DNA of 64,000 bases from Chryseomicrobium aureum (GTDB lineage Bacteria > Bacillota > Bacilli > Bacillales_A > Planococcaceae): positions 1 to 64,000 of the forward strand of contig NZ_JAFBFG010000011.1 in the NCBI RefSeq assembly GCF_016909155.1. The letters run 5' to 3'. Under the pieces are notes generated by a model. It was not told where the DNA came from, did no database searches, and was given only the letters and a program-made list of their open reading frames with translations. Made by a program: the position numbers and the translations under genes. Shown here piece by piece: positions 55,300 through 63,885 of the stretch. Position 1 is the first letter of the stretch, and each line of letters begins with the position of its first letter.

Positions 55300-55989
55300 T
55301 TAGTCTCGTGTCGTTAAACGTTCAATCCGCTTTTCTTGCTTCGCTTGGAATAGACCTTGCACATATACGCTCGGTGTATGGATCATCGCTGGATCTAGAG
55401 TACCTGTCTCCACGATTTCTTCCACTTCAGCGATCGTCACTTTACCAGCTGCCGCCATCATTGGATTGAAGTTTTGAGCTGTTTTATTGTAGATGAGGTT
55501 TCCGAATTTATCTGCTGTTGATGCACGTACGAGTGCGAAATCCGCAACAAGTGCTTCTTCTAAGACATATTCTTTGCCGTCAAATTCACGGACTTCTTTG
55601 CCATCAGCAACAACAGTGCCGACTCCGGCTGGTGTGAAGAATGCAGGAATCCCTGCCCCACCTGCACGACATTTTTCAGCGAGCGTCCCTTGTGGCGTTA
55701 ATTCAACTTCGATTTCGCCAGACAGAACTTGGCGTTCAAATTCTTTGTTCTCTCCAACATACGAACCGATCATTTTTTTGATTTGCTTATTTTTTAGTAA
55801 TAAACCTAATCCCCAGTCGTCGACTCCACAGTTATTGGAGATGACTGTTAAATCTTTAACACCTTTGTTTACAAGAGCGATGATCAGTTGCTCCGGTATA
55901 CCGACAAGACCAAAGCCACCTACCATAAGTGTTGCTCCGTCCTGAATTTGGCTTACTGCTTCTTCTGCAGAAGAATAGATTGGCTTCAT
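55300..55989 (-). CDS. scoA: Succinyl-CoA:3-ketoacid CoA-transferase, subunit A
   Basis: Alpha subunit that binds CoA. The 229-residue protein begins [32 protein letters not shown], the CoA-transferase I N-terminal signature, and has [25 protein letters not shown] precedes the ATG. First gene of scoA-scoB-permease, with a sigma-A-like promoter, cre-like site and direct repeats upstream. A propionate/butyrate CoA-transferase is a less likely alternative. Confidence 0.95.
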   Translation of the reverse strand: MKPIYSSAEEAVSQIQDGATLMVGGFGLVGIPEQLIIALVNKGVKDLTVISNNCGVDDWGLGLLLKNKQIKKMIGSYVGENKEFERQVLSGEIEVELTPQGTLAEKCRAGGAGIPAFFTPAGVGTVVADGKEVREFDGKEYVLEEALVADFALVRASTADKFGNLIYNKTAQNFNPMMAAAGKVTIAEVEEIVETGTLDPAMIHTPSVYVQGLFQAKQEKRIERLTTRD

Positions 55990-56017
55990 AGGAAACTTCC
56001 TCCTCGAGTTGTGTGTA

Positions 56018-56031
56018 AAAAAGCGCTTTCA
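56018..56031. promoter_or_regulatory. cre-like site at the scoA start region
   Basis: Minus-strand TGAAAGCGCTTTTT matches TGWAARCGYTWNCW with one mismatch and overlaps the predicted transcription start, a position from which CcpA would repress. Confidence 0.6.
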
Positions 56032-56036
56032 TAAGT

Positions 56037-56065
56037 ATTAAAACAGAAGGACCGAGACATCGCAA
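56037..56065 (-). promoter_or_regulatory. Predicted sigma-A promoter of scoA
   Basis: Minus-strand TTGCGA (plus 56060-56065) and TTTAAT (plus 56037-56042) with a 17-bp spacer. I found no sigma-54 type TGGCAC-N5-TTGC on this strand in 55990-56215. Confidence 0.6.
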
Positions 56066-56068
56066 TAG

Positions 56069-56087
56069 ACTGTGACGAAACTGTGAC
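56069..56087. promoter_or_regulatory. Direct repeats upstream of scoA, candidate activator site
   Basis: ACTGTGAC at 56069-56076 and again at 56080-56087, exactly 11 bp apart, ending 4 bp upstream of the -35 box. The one-turn spacing and position fit a transcription activator touching sigma-A RNA polymerase. Confidence 0.5.
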
Positions 56088-56166
56088 AATCTCAACTTCG
56101 AAACTTGTCCGATTTTCCGTACACATTCATTCAAAAACAGGTATGGGCACTGTATAAAAGCTATTT

Positions 56167-56213
56167 AAAAAATCCGGAAAATAAGACACTTTGTCTTAAA
56201 ATCCGGATTTTAG
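56167..56213 (-). terminator. Terminator downstream of the PAS-AAA+ regulator gene
   Basis: Nested inverted repeat AAATCCGGA...TAAGACA / TGTCTTA...TCCGGATTT; on the minus strand it is followed by TTTTTT. It ends the MFS-regulator transcript, upstream of scoA. Confidence 0.85.
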
Positions 56214-56214
56214 G

Positions 56215-57510
56215 TCATAAGTTATATTTTTTTAATTTTTCATACAATGTCGATCTACTGATGCCAAGTGCCTTGGCCGCCTCTGTTTTGTCTGGAAATG
56301 CGGCAAGAGCATTTTCGAGCACTTGGACTTCCGTTTGCGCTAAAATATCTTCCAGCTTTCCCGATGTTGCATGATTTGTTTTTGAGGATTGGAACACATG
56401 CATGGGAATAGAAGCCGTCGTGAGTCGATTCCCTTCTGTCATATAGACCATCGCACGCAAAGTGTTGTATAGTTCACGTACATTTCCTGGCCATTGATAC
56501 TCCACTAAATGACGCAACGTTTTCGGATCGACTTTCAAACCTCTTCTTCCCTCTTGTTGTTCGATTCGGTGGATGAAATATCTCGTTAGAAGTGAAAAAT
56601 CTTCCATACGCTCTCGTAATGGTGGAATCTTTAGATACACTGATTGAATCCGGTAATACAAATCTTCACGGAAGCTCCCTGTAGATACGAGTTCTGCAAG
56701 ATTTCGATTCGATGAGAACAGAAGACGCACGTCGGTTGTCGACTGTTCATTTTCAGTCAAAAATCGTAACAGTTTCGCTTGGACCGGTATTGCTAACGCA
56801 TGAACTTCTTCTAGCACAAGCGTTCCACTGGCAGCTTGATACACCTTACCTTCCTGTAGATCAAACAGCTCCTTTTCTGCAAGCTCTTGAGGAATCACCG
56901 CACAATTTAATTTGAGCAACGGTTTATCGGAACGGTCGGATAGCTTGTGAATGCTTTCTGCAAACATTTCTTTTCCAGTGCCGGTTTCCCCTTCGATGAC
57001 CACTGGAAGTTTCGTTGGCGCAATCATGCGGATTGCCTCTTTCACTTTTCGAATGCCCGGTGATTCACCAATAATGTCTTCAAGATCCGTCAAGTGATCT
57101 GCAGTACCACTAAACCGTTGATCGATTCGTTCCATTGTCGTCTTAACATGGGCGCTCAGTCGTTTCCAGTCCGTCATATCTCGAAATATTACACTTCCGA
57201 AGGCGCCGACGATTTCTCCCTCTACAACTAGAGGTACTCGGTTTGCGAGCATATAGGTCCCTTTAATGTAATGAGGCGCGGCAATGTCTGCCTCTCCCTT
57301 TTCCATTACTTTGTGCATCTCCGTATTTTCAATGACATCTGCGACATGTTGCCCAATGGCGTCTTTACGCTTGACCTCAAGAAAATGACAGTACTCTTCA
57401 TTGATGTATAAAATCTTTGCCTCCCGGTCGACTACCACGAACCATTGAAATGCATTTTCGAGAATTTGATCCAATACTTCTGTTGATAATAACCCGATCC
57501 AGTCTTTCAT
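56215..57510 (-). CDS. PAS-AAA+-Fis regulator lacking the sigma-54 contact loops
   Basis: Enhancer-binding-protein-like regulator, 431 residues. A PAS domain covers about 15-110. The AAA+ core has Walker A GETGTGKE (174-181), a Walker B-like LVLEEV (231-236), FREDLYYR (280-287) and PGNVREL (341-347). A Fis-type HTH occupies about 404-431. Where sigma-54 activators have ELFG..GAFTGA, this has ELFDLQEGKVYQAASGT, so GAFTGA is deleted; the pre-sensor-1 insertion is also shortened (FLTENEQSTTDVRLL). It therefore probably cannot remodel sigma-54 polymerase and may act like TyrR with the main sigma factor. The start overlaps the MFS gene by 4 bp. Confidence 0.9.
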   Translation of the reverse strand: MKDWIGLLSTEVLDQILENAFQWFVVVDREAKILYINEEYCHFLEVKRKDAIGQHVADVIENTEMHKVMEKGEADIAAPHYIKGTYMLANRVPLVVEGEIVGAFGSVIFRDMTDWKRLSAHVKTTMERIDQRFSGTADHLTDLEDIIGESPGIRKVKEAIRMIAPTKLPVVIEGETGTGKEMFAESIHKLSDRSDKPLLKLNCAVIPQELAEKELFDLQEGKVYQAASGTLVLEEVHALAIPVQAKLLRFLTENEQSTTDVRLLFSSNRNLAELVSTGSFREDLYYRIQSVYLKIPPLRERMEDFSLLTRYFIHRIEQQEGRRGLKVDPKTLRHLVEYQWPGNVRELYNTLRAMVYMTEGNRLTTASIPMHVFQSSKTNHATSGKLEDILAQTEVQVLENALAAFPDKTEAAKALGISRSTLYEKLKKYNL

Positions 57511-58679
57511 TGTTCCGTCTCCTTTCGAAGGGGGCTGTCATATAAAACAGCGGGTATGATCGCTGCTGCCATGAAAACAGTAATGAATAGTAGCATCACA
57601 CTCATTCCTTGGAGGTCTGCAATGACTCCTCCTATGACAGGCCCAATCATGCGGCCTACCGTAGCCGTACTGTTGACGATGCCTTGATAAAACCCAATTT
57701 TCCCGGGTGGTGCTAGTTGATTCGCAATCGTTGGAACCGCCGGCCAGACGAACATTTCTCCGAGCGTCAATATCACCATGGATACGACAAACATTGTAAA
57801 CTGTTCGGCGAAAGCTACGACAATAAAGGAAATGAGCATAATAATGAGACCGACAACCATCTGCAATTTGATGCGGTGTTCGAGTCGCTTCACAACGGGT
57901 GCAATGAGTGGTTGTGCAAGCACAATAAGCGCACCGTTAATCGTCCACAACAAACTGTACTGCTTTAACGTGATTCCAATCTGCTGAGTATATGTTGAAA
58001 TTGTAGATTGCCACTGTACATAGCCAACCCATGCGAGTAAATACGCACCAGAGATCAGCAGCAATGCATAAAATGGGGCTTTCCGGTCAATCTTGCTCCG
58101 TTCTTGCAAGACGTTCGTATTGACAGCCGCTTTCGTGTCATATTCGCGGTAGGCAACAAGTGCGAGCAAGAAGAATAGTACATACATCCACATGTTCGCT
58201 GTAAACAAATAATCGAACGAGTAACTCGCAATAATTCCTGCTGCAGCTGGTCCTAGGGCCACTCCCACGTTCGCTGCCAAATAAATGGCGTTGAACCCGC
58301 GCCGTCCACCTTCTGGCCAAGCGGTTCCGACAAGTGCGTACATACTCGGGAAGACAATTCCCCCGCCAAGCCCAATTAAAATCATAAAGTATACATAATG
58401 GGGCCATCCGTGCCAAAAATTCAACCCAATAAGGGCCACGAGTGTGATTGTAATACCGAACATGATGGATTTATACCCACCTAGCCGGTCAAACATCCAA
58501 CCTCCAAGCAGATTTCCAATGATCCCAGCACCGGCGTTTGCCATTAACACAAGTCCGGCGATGGATAACGATTTTCCTAAGTAGTCATTCATATAAATAG
58601 TATTTAAAGGCCACAGCAATGAGTTCCCTGTGACATTGATCAACATTCCAATTACTAAAAGCCAAACACGCTTTGGCAT
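57507..58679 (-). CDS. MFS transporter, 12-helix type
   Basis: A 390-residue major facilitator with about 12 hydrophobic helices and the loop 2-3 motif GGWMFDRLGGYKS (GxxxDRxGR-like). It resembles the Bacillus YttB group of putative multidrug exporters; the substrate is unknown. It forms a two-gene operon with the PAS regulator (ATGA overlap), so the cargo could be the signal sensed by the PAS domain or a related short-chain acid. Divergent from mnmM. Confidence 0.83.
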   Translation of the reverse strand: MPKRVWLLVIGMLINVTGNSLLWPLNTIYMNDYLGKSLSIAGLVLMANAGAGIIGNLLGGWMFDRLGGYKSIMFGITITLVALIGLNFWHGWPHYVYFMILIGLGGGIVFPSMYALVGTAWPEGGRRGFNAIYLAANVGVALGPAAAGIIASYSFDYLFTANMWMYVLFFLLALVAYREYDTKAAVNTNVLQERSKIDRKAPFYALLLISGAYLLAWVGYVQWQSTISTYTQQIGITLKQYSLLWTINGALIVLAQPLIAPVVKRLEHRIKLQMVVGLIIMLISFIVVAFAEQFTMFVVSMVILTLGEMFVWPAVPTIANQLAPPGKIGFYQGIVNSTATVGRMIGPVIGGVIADLQGMSVMLLFITVFMAAAIIPAVLYDSPLRKETEQ

Positions 58680-58768
58680 GATTCGTCATCTCCATTCACT
58701 CCACCCATTTTAGACCTTTTTTCATATTCCAACAAGATGATAAACTAGAGTGGAAAGGACGTGCCTGT

Positions 58769-59326
58769 ATGTTACAAAATGCGTTAAATCAATCGAAGAT
58801 CTATTTAAAAGAAATTATCGAGCCCGGTGACGTGGTCGTGGATGCAACTGCTGGAAACGGTCACGATACTTTATTCTTAGCAAAGCTTGTAACTCCTAGT
58901 GGAAAGGTTGTGGCGTTTGATATACAACAGACGGCTGTCGAGTCAACCAAACAGCGCCTATCGAGTGCGGGAGTGGAACATGCAGAAGTCATCTTAGCAG
59001 GTCATGAGCGCATGGAGGAATTTATCTCTCAAGACGTGCGTGCAGTTGTATTTAATTTAGGTTATCTGCCCGGTGCAGATCATACCGTTACTACGGAAAG
59101 TTCGAAGACGATTCAAGCGATTGAAGCAGCCCTTCGACTGCTCGTTGTGAAAGGTCGCATTGTCCTTGTCATCTATCACGGTCATCAAACTGGAAAAATC
59201 GAACGTTCTGCAGTTCTTGACTTCGTAGCCACATTGCCACAAGAACAGTACCAGGTTCTGCATAGCGCCTTTCTCAATCAACAAAATTCGCCGCCGGAGC
59301 TTGTGGTGATTGAGAGAAAGAACTAA
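58769..59326 (+). CDS. mnmM: tRNA 5-aminomethyl-2-thiouridine methyltransferase MnmM (YtqB)
   Basis: Methylates nm5s2U34 of tRNA to mnm5s2U in Gram-positives that lack MnmC. The 185-residue class I SAM methyltransferase has motif I VVDATAGNGHDTLFLA and the family signature VFNLGYLPGADHTVTT, then VLVIYHGHQTGK. The ribosome-binding site AAAGGA is about nine bases from the ATG. It ends at a strong terminator shared with the convergent malic enzyme gene. Confidence 0.93.
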   Translation: MLQNALNQSKIYLKEIIEPGDVVVDATAGNGHDTLFLAKLVTPSGKVVAFDIQQTAVESTKQRLSSAGVEHAEVILAGHERMEEFISQDVRAVVFNLGYLPGADHTVTTESSKTIQAIEAALRLLVVKGRIVLVIYHGHQTGKIERSAVLDFVATLPQEQYQVLHSAFLNQQNSPPELVVIERKN

Positions 59327-59327
59327 A

Positions 59328-59376
59328 AAAACCAGTATCGACTCTTGAATTGAATCAAGAGTTGATACTGGTTTTA
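59328..59376. terminator. Bidirectional terminator between mnmM and the malic enzyme gene
   Basis: AAAACCAGTATC.ACTCTTGA / TCAAGAGT.GATACTGGTTTT, a 20-bp stem with one mismatch and T's on both strands. Confidence 0.92.
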
Positions 59377-59380
59377 TTTA

Positions 59381-60694
59381 TTAAATTTGTTCCTTCGCGG
59401 CTGCTTCCTCTACTGCTCGGGCCACAACCATGTGAAGTGCTGGATCTAGCGGAGTTGGAATCAATTCGCCACGGCGCGTGTGGCTTACAATCGCTTCCGC
59501 TGCTGCGATAAGCATTGGATACGTGATTTGTTTTGCTTCCGCATCGAGAGCCCCACGGAAAATTCCTGGGAAGCCGACAACATTGTTGACTGAACGTCCA
59601 TCTGCTGCGAATGCAGCACCTGCTTTGATCGCTGCTGCCGGTTGAATTTCCGGATTAGGGTTAGATAACGCTAAAATGATTTGGCCTTCACGCACCATTT
59701 CCGGTTTAATCAAGCCTTCTACACCCGTTGTCGCAATGACGATGTCGCATTCTGCCATTAATGAATCTAATGAGTCGTTTGATTTCCCTCCATATTTGTG
59801 AAGACGCTCAATTGCTTCTGGCTGACGATCGATTCCGTAAACCTCTTTCACACCATACGCTAACAACATGCGAACGATGGCGAGTCCTGCTGCGCCGAGA
59901 CCGATTTGACCCACGACTGCTTTAGTCGGATCAACACCTGTTGCGCGGCAAGCATTTAAAACGGCTGCCAATGTCACGACTGCTGTTCCGTGCTGGTCAT
60001 CATGCATGACCGGTATCGGTAATTCTGCTTTTAAGCGTTCTTCAATCTCAAAGCAATGAGGAGAACCAATATCTTCAAGTAAGATGGCACCAAAACCTTG
60101 GTGAATATGCTTGACTGTCTCTACAACTTTGTCAGGGTCACTTGTGTCTAATAATATCGGTACGCCGCTTAAGCCAACGAACTGATCGAGTAAAACAGAT
60201 TTCCCTTCCATAACCGGCATGCCAGCGACAGAGCCGATATTTCCTAAGCCAAGAATTGCCGTTCCATCTGTTACAATCGCCACTGATTTCCCAATTGAAG
60301 TGAAATACTTTGCTTGCTCAGGGTGCTTTTCAATTTCTAAACAGACACTTGCTACTCCAGGTGTATAGACGCGCTGCAAATCGCCGAGTGAACGCACATC
60401 AATGGTGCTCTTCATCGCAATTTTTCCACCTTCATGTGCTTTCAACACATCATCCGTCACTGCATGGATCTCAACGCCATTGCCAATTGACTCGATGTTT
60501 TGGATAACCGTTTGTAGATGTACTTCATCCCGACATGTGACGGAAATATCGCGAACAGTTGTCAACGGACCGCTTTTGATCAACTTAATATCGCCAATAT
60601 CCCCTTCCGCTGCTCCGATGGCTGAAGTGACAAGACCTAAATTTCCAACTTTTGATGGACTTTCTACTATAATATTACGAATGAGTTGCTGCAT
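59381..60694 (-). CDS. NAD(P)-dependent malic enzyme with N-terminal ACT domain
   Basis: Oxidatively decarboxylates malate to pyruvate. ATG at 60694 behind AAGGAGAGG gives 437 residues. An ACT domain (about 5-80: IIVESPSKVGNLGLVTSAIGAAEGD) suggests amino-acid or metabolite control. The catalytic part has VYTPGVASVC, DGTAILGLGNIG, the metal site HDDQHGTAVV, and a Rossmann motif GLGAAGLAI. Closer to the MleA-like than to the ACT-less YtsJ type. NAD versus NADP preference is not clear. Confidence 0.92.
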   Translation of the reverse strand: MQQLIRNIIVESPSKVGNLGLVTSAIGAAEGDIGDIKLIKSGPLTTVRDISVTCRDEVHLQTVIQNIESIGNGVEIHAVTDDVLKAHEGGKIAMKSTIDVRSLGDLQRVYTPGVASVCLEIEKHPEQAKYFTSIGKSVAIVTDGTAILGLGNIGSVAGMPVMEGKSVLLDQFVGLSGVPILLDTSDPDKVVETVKHIHQGFGAILLEDIGSPHCFEIEERLKAELPIPVMHDDQHGTAVVTLAAVLNACRATGVDPTKAVVGQIGLGAAGLAIVRMLLAYGVKEVYGIDRQPEAIERLHKYGGKSNDSLDSLMAECDIVIATTGVEGLIKPEMVREGQIILALSNPNPEIQPAAAIKAGAAFAADGRSVNNVVGFPGIFRGALDAEAKQITYPMLIAAAEAIVSHTRRGELIPTPLDPALHMVVARAVEEAAAKEQI

Positions 60695-60749
60695 GATTCC
60701 TCTCCTTATAAGGTTTGTCATACGAGTATATCATATACGAGGTCAGACG

Positions 60750-61538
60750 TCATAGGACATAGCCAAGTCGAAGCACGGCCAAATGAATGAAATCAATCGC
60801 ACTTTTTGCAACAAATTCACGATCGGTATGCTGATGAATATCATGGCGCACAGAGGTCCATTCCGAGTAATGAAGCGTCGGGAATTTTTGACCCGCCATC
60901 CATGTGCGCACAGCTGGCACCGAAATCACTTTGTCCTCTTCTGCCATTTGTAACCAAACAGGCACTGTCCATTCGCGTGAAGATTGTCCGACTGTTTTCA
61001 TTCGCTCTTGCAATGCTTCATACCATTCCGTAGTGACCGTCGTATGTACGAGTTCGTCTTCCTGATATTCTTGTTGGAGAGCGGCATCCGAAATATAGAG
61101 TTCAGCATCGAGTGGGAACTCAAGACGTTGATTGATTGTTAGTTTTGCTAAGCGGTTTGACCATTTCGAAGGGGTTGCTTTTAAGTCGATCCAAGGACTT
61201 GTCAGAAGAAGACCTGCAACCGACTCTCTCGGTTTTCGCATATAGTGAAGAATCGTCGTAGCTCCGAATCCGTGCCCCAGTAAAAATATCGGTAAATGAA
61301 ATTGGCTCGCATACTCTATGGCGCGCTCCAAATACAGTTCATATTCATCAATCGATTCATTATGGAGGCCTTTGTTCTTCGCGGCTTCTCCGTGACTTGG
61401 AAGATCACCCATGACAACATGGCAGTCGTTGCTTCGTAAATATTCTATAACCCATGCGTAGCGTCTATGATGTTCCAATACATTATGGACGATAACGACA
61501 ATGGCTTTCGGTTGGTTTTCGGTTTCCCATATCCACAT
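60750..61538 (-). CDS. ytpA: YtpA-like alpha/beta-hydrolase without the nucleophile serine
   Basis: A homolog of Bacillus YtpA, a (lyso)phospholipase linked to bacilysocin. ATG at 61538 (MWIWETENQ) with AAAGGGG upstream gives 262 residues. The fold is clear (VVMGDLPSHG, LLTSPWIDLK), but the nucleophile elbow GxSxG reads LLGHGFGAT with Gly90 in place of Ser, and the oxyanion HG reads VHNV with Asn19. Candidate acid Asp202 and His232 remain. Either a non-catalytic protein or a changed activity. The coding frame is intact, so this is not a broken gene. Confidence 0.85.
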   Translation of the reverse strand: MWIWETENQPKAIVVIVHNVLEHHRRYAWVIEYLRSNDCHVVMGDLPSHGEAAKNKGLHNESIDEYELYLERAIEYASQFHLPIFLLGHGFGATTILHYMRKPRESVAGLLLTSPWIDLKATPSKWSNRLAKLTINQRLEFPLDAELYISDAALQQEYQEDELVHTTVTTEWYEALQERMKTVGQSSREWTVPVWLQMAEEDKVISVPAVRTWMAGQKFPTLHYSEWTSVRHDIHQHTDREFVAKSAIDFIHLAVLRLGYVL

Positions 61539-61610
61539 GGCTACCTTCCCCTTTCTCATTCTGCTACACTTACTTTATAGTATAGCAAGGGTATAGAAAG
61601 GAAGTCTGTT

Positions 61611-62129
61611 ATGATCTATCCATTTGGCGAAAAAACTCCAAAAATCCATCCGTCCGTGTTTATTGCGGATTTCACGACCATCACAGGAGATGTAGAAATC
61701 GGTGAAGGGTCTTCAGTATTTTTCAACACTATCATTCGCGGCGACGTCAATGCGACACGCATTGGTCGTAAGGTCAACATCCAAGATCTTTGTTGCCTTC
61801 ACCAAAGTCCTCAGTTCCCACTTGTCATAGAAGACGAAGTAACGGTCGGTCATCAAGTGACACTGCATAGTTGCACTATCCGGAAAGGTGCCTTAATTGG
61901 AATGGGTTCCATCATTTTAGATGGTGCGGAAATCGGAGAAGGTGCATTTATTGGAGCCGGTAGTCTCGTCCCTCAAGGAAAAGTGATTCCTGCTGGTATG
62001 ATGGCATATGGACGGCCAGCGAAGGTTGTGCGAGCTGTCAATGAGGAAGATAAGAAGGACATGGAGCGCATAGTGCGTGAGTATCATGAAAAGGGTCAAT
62101 ACTATAAAGGTTTGCAAGAAAATAAATGA
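61611..62129 (+). CDS. ytoA: Gamma-carbonic anhydrase-like hexapeptide protein YtoA
   Basis: A 172-residue left-handed beta-helix protein, probably trimeric, with repeated (I/V)G.. hexapeptides from about 12 to 140 and a C-terminal helix. Metal-ligand histidines appear in DLCCLHQSPQ, TVGHQVTLHSC. Activity as a carbonic anhydrase is not assured, since many family members are inactive or unassigned. AAAGGAAG precedes the ATG; monocistronic with its own terminator. Confidence 0.9.
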   Translation: MIYPFGEKTPKIHPSVFIADFTTITGDVEIGEGSSVFFNTIIRGDVNATRIGRKVNIQDLCCLHQSPQFPLVIEDEVTVGHQVTLHSCTIRKGALIGMGSIILDGAEIGEGAFIGAGSLVPQGKVIPAGMMAYGRPAKVVRAVNEEDKKDMERIVREYHEKGQYYKGLQENK

Positions 62130-62139
62130 TGAGATCGGG

Positions 62140-62166
62140 AGACTGATGATGATCAGTCTTCTTTTT
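62140..62166 (+). terminator. Terminator downstream of ytoA
   Basis: AGACTGAT GATG ATCAGTCT perfect stem followed by TCTTTTTT. Confidence 0.88.
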
Positions 62167-62214
62167 TATGGATTTTTGAACAGTGGAGGCTAGTTTTTAG
62201 GTTGAAAACGGTTT

Positions 62215-62501
62215 TTGCGGACATTGAAGCTCGGTTTGCGGACATTGAACAGGTCATTTGCGGACATTGAAGCTCGGTTTGCGGACATTGAAACCCATTT
62301 TGCGGACATTGCCTGTTTACTCGGACATTGAAACTCGGTTTGCAGACATTGAACAGGCCATTTGCGGACACTGAATTGGGTTTTGCGGACATTGCCTGTT
62401 TACTCGGAAATTGAAGCTCGGTTTGCAGACATTGAACATGCCATTTGCGGACACTGAATTGGGTTTTGAGGACACTGAAACCCAGTTCGCGGACATTCCC
62501 C
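62215..62501. repeat. Array of about 14 words (GCGGACATTGAA type), about 20.5-nt period
   Basis: Fourteen copies of a GCGGACATTGAA-like word spaced 19-23 nt. The linker words AGCTCGGTTT, CAGGCCATTT, ACCCATTTT and CCTGTTTACT recur in mixed order, so parts have been duplicated as blocks. Minus-strand frames across it read only repeats such as MSAN. Non-coding; fills the ytoA-metK gap. Confidence 0.9.
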
Positions 62502-62517
62502 CTAAAATCGCTAATAA

Positions 62518-62556
62518 CAAAAAAACTCCCAAGGAAGTAAATTCCTCAGGAGTTTC
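62518..62556 (-). terminator. Terminator downstream of metK
   Basis: Minus-strand AACTCCTGAGGAA ... TTCCTTGGGAGTT imperfect stem followed by TTTTT. Confidence 0.85.
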
Positions 62557-62562
62557 CTCATT

Positions 62563-63759
62563 TTATAAACCAGCTTTTGCTTTTAACTCAGCTGCTTTGT
62601 CTGTTTTTTCCCATGGTACATCGATGTCTGTACGACCAAAGTGTCCGTAAGCAGCAGTTTGCTTGTAGATCGGACGACGAAGATCAAGCATCTTGATGAT
62701 TCCCGCTGGGCGTAGGTCAAACAACTCGCGAATCCATGTTACCATGTCTGCTTCTGTTGCTTTTCCTGTACCGAATGTATCCACAGCAATTGAAACTGGC
62801 TGTGCTACACCGATTGCATAAGCAAGTTGCACTTCTACTTTATCCGCAAGACCCGCTGCTACGAGATTTTTCGCAACATAACGAGCTGCATATGCTGCAG
62901 AGCGGTCAACTTTTGTTGCATCTTTCCCAGAGAATGCACCGCCACCGTGACGTGCATAACCACCGTACGTATCAACGATAATTTTGCGGCCAGTTAAACC
63001 AGCATCTCCTTGTGGTCCACCGATTACGAAGCGGCCAGTTGGGTTGATAAAGTATTTCGTGTTTTCGTCAATCCACTCAGCCGGTACGACTGCGTTGATG
63101 ACGTGTTCTTTCAAATCAGACTGAATTTGCTCTAGCGTAATTTCAGGAGCGTGTTGTGTAGAAATTACGATTGTATCGACACGCACTGGCTTGCCGTTTT
63201 CATCGTATTCAACAGTCACTTGTGTTTTACCGTCTGGACGTAAGTACTCAAGTGTTTCGTTTTTACGTACTTCCGATAAGCGGCGTGATAATTTGTGCGC
63301 CAAGCTGATTGGAAGTGGCATTAATTCTTCTGTTTCATTACAAGCAAATCCGAACATCAGACCTTGGTCACCCGCTCCGATAGCTTCGATGTCAGCGTCT
63401 GTCATAGACCCTTCGCGTGCTTCAAGTGCACGGTCTACTCCAGCCGCGATATCTGCAGACTGCTCATCAATTGCAGTTAAAACAGCAGATGTATCTGCGT
63501 CAAAACCGAATTTTGCACGTGTGTAGCCGATTTCTCGAACTGTTTCACGCACCGTTTTTTGAATGTCTACATAAGCAGATGTTGTAATTTCTCCAGCAAC
63601 TAGAACAAGTCCAGTTGTGACAGTTGTTTCGCACGCTACACGTGCATTCGGGTCTTCAGTTAAGATTGCGTCAAGGATCGCATCTGAGATTTGGTCACAA
63701 ATCTTATCCGGATGGCCTTCTGTTACTGATTCCGAAGTGAATAATCGACGTTGTGTCAT
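62563..63759 (-). CDS. metK: S-adenosylmethionine synthetase
   Basis: Makes SAM from methionine and ATP. ATG at 63759 with AAGGAGGAAA upstream gives 398 residues. Signatures: [48 protein letters not shown] and the C-terminal [18 protein letters not shown]. It is regulated by an S-box leader cut by the window end. Monocistronic. Confidence 0.98.
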   Translation of the reverse strand: MTQRRLFTSESVTEGHPDKICDQISDAILDAILTEDPNARVACETTVTTGLVLVAGEITTSAYVDIQKTVRETVREIGYTRAKFGFDADTSAVLTAIDEQSADIAAGVDRALEAREGSMTDADIEAIGAGDQGLMFGFACNETEELMPLPISLAHKLSRRLSEVRKNETLEYLRPDGKTQVTVEYDENGKPVRVDTIVISTQHAPEITLEQIQSDLKEHVINAVVPAEWIDENTKYFINPTGRFVIGGPQGDAGLTGRKIIVDTYGGYARHGGGAFSGKDATKVDRSAAYAARYVAKNLVAAGLADKVEVQLAYAIGVAQPVSIAVDTFGTGKATEADMVTWIRELFDLRPAGIIKMLDLRRPIYKQTAAYGHFGRTDIDVPWEKTDKAAELKAKAGL

Positions 63760-63885
63760 GATATATTTCCTCCTTCTTGATCCTGCGGGATTGCTCCCGT
63801 GAATTGAACCGGTACTCATTCCCCATGGCAAGCCTAGAATACTTGAAGCTGTTTTGGATTTGGCGCATGGTTGAAGGCGTTCATA

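Noticed and set aside
55990-56215. Sigma-54 promoter upstream of scoA
   Set aside because: I looked on the minus strand for TGGCAC-N5-TTGC, expected beside a PAS-AAA+-Fis regulator, and found no match; a sigma-A-like promoter fits better.
60750-61538. ytpA as a pseudogene
   Set aside because: The frame is open over the full family length with a good start; only active-site residues are changed.
62215-62501. CRISPR-like array
   Set aside because: The repeat words are about 12 nt with 8-10 nt linkers that themselves recur; there is no 24-40 nt repeat with unique spacers and no cas gene nearby.
62153-62532. Two minus-strand open frames of 71-79 residues
   Set aside because: They read through the 21-nt word array, with repeated MSAN-type peptides in two frames and no start signals.
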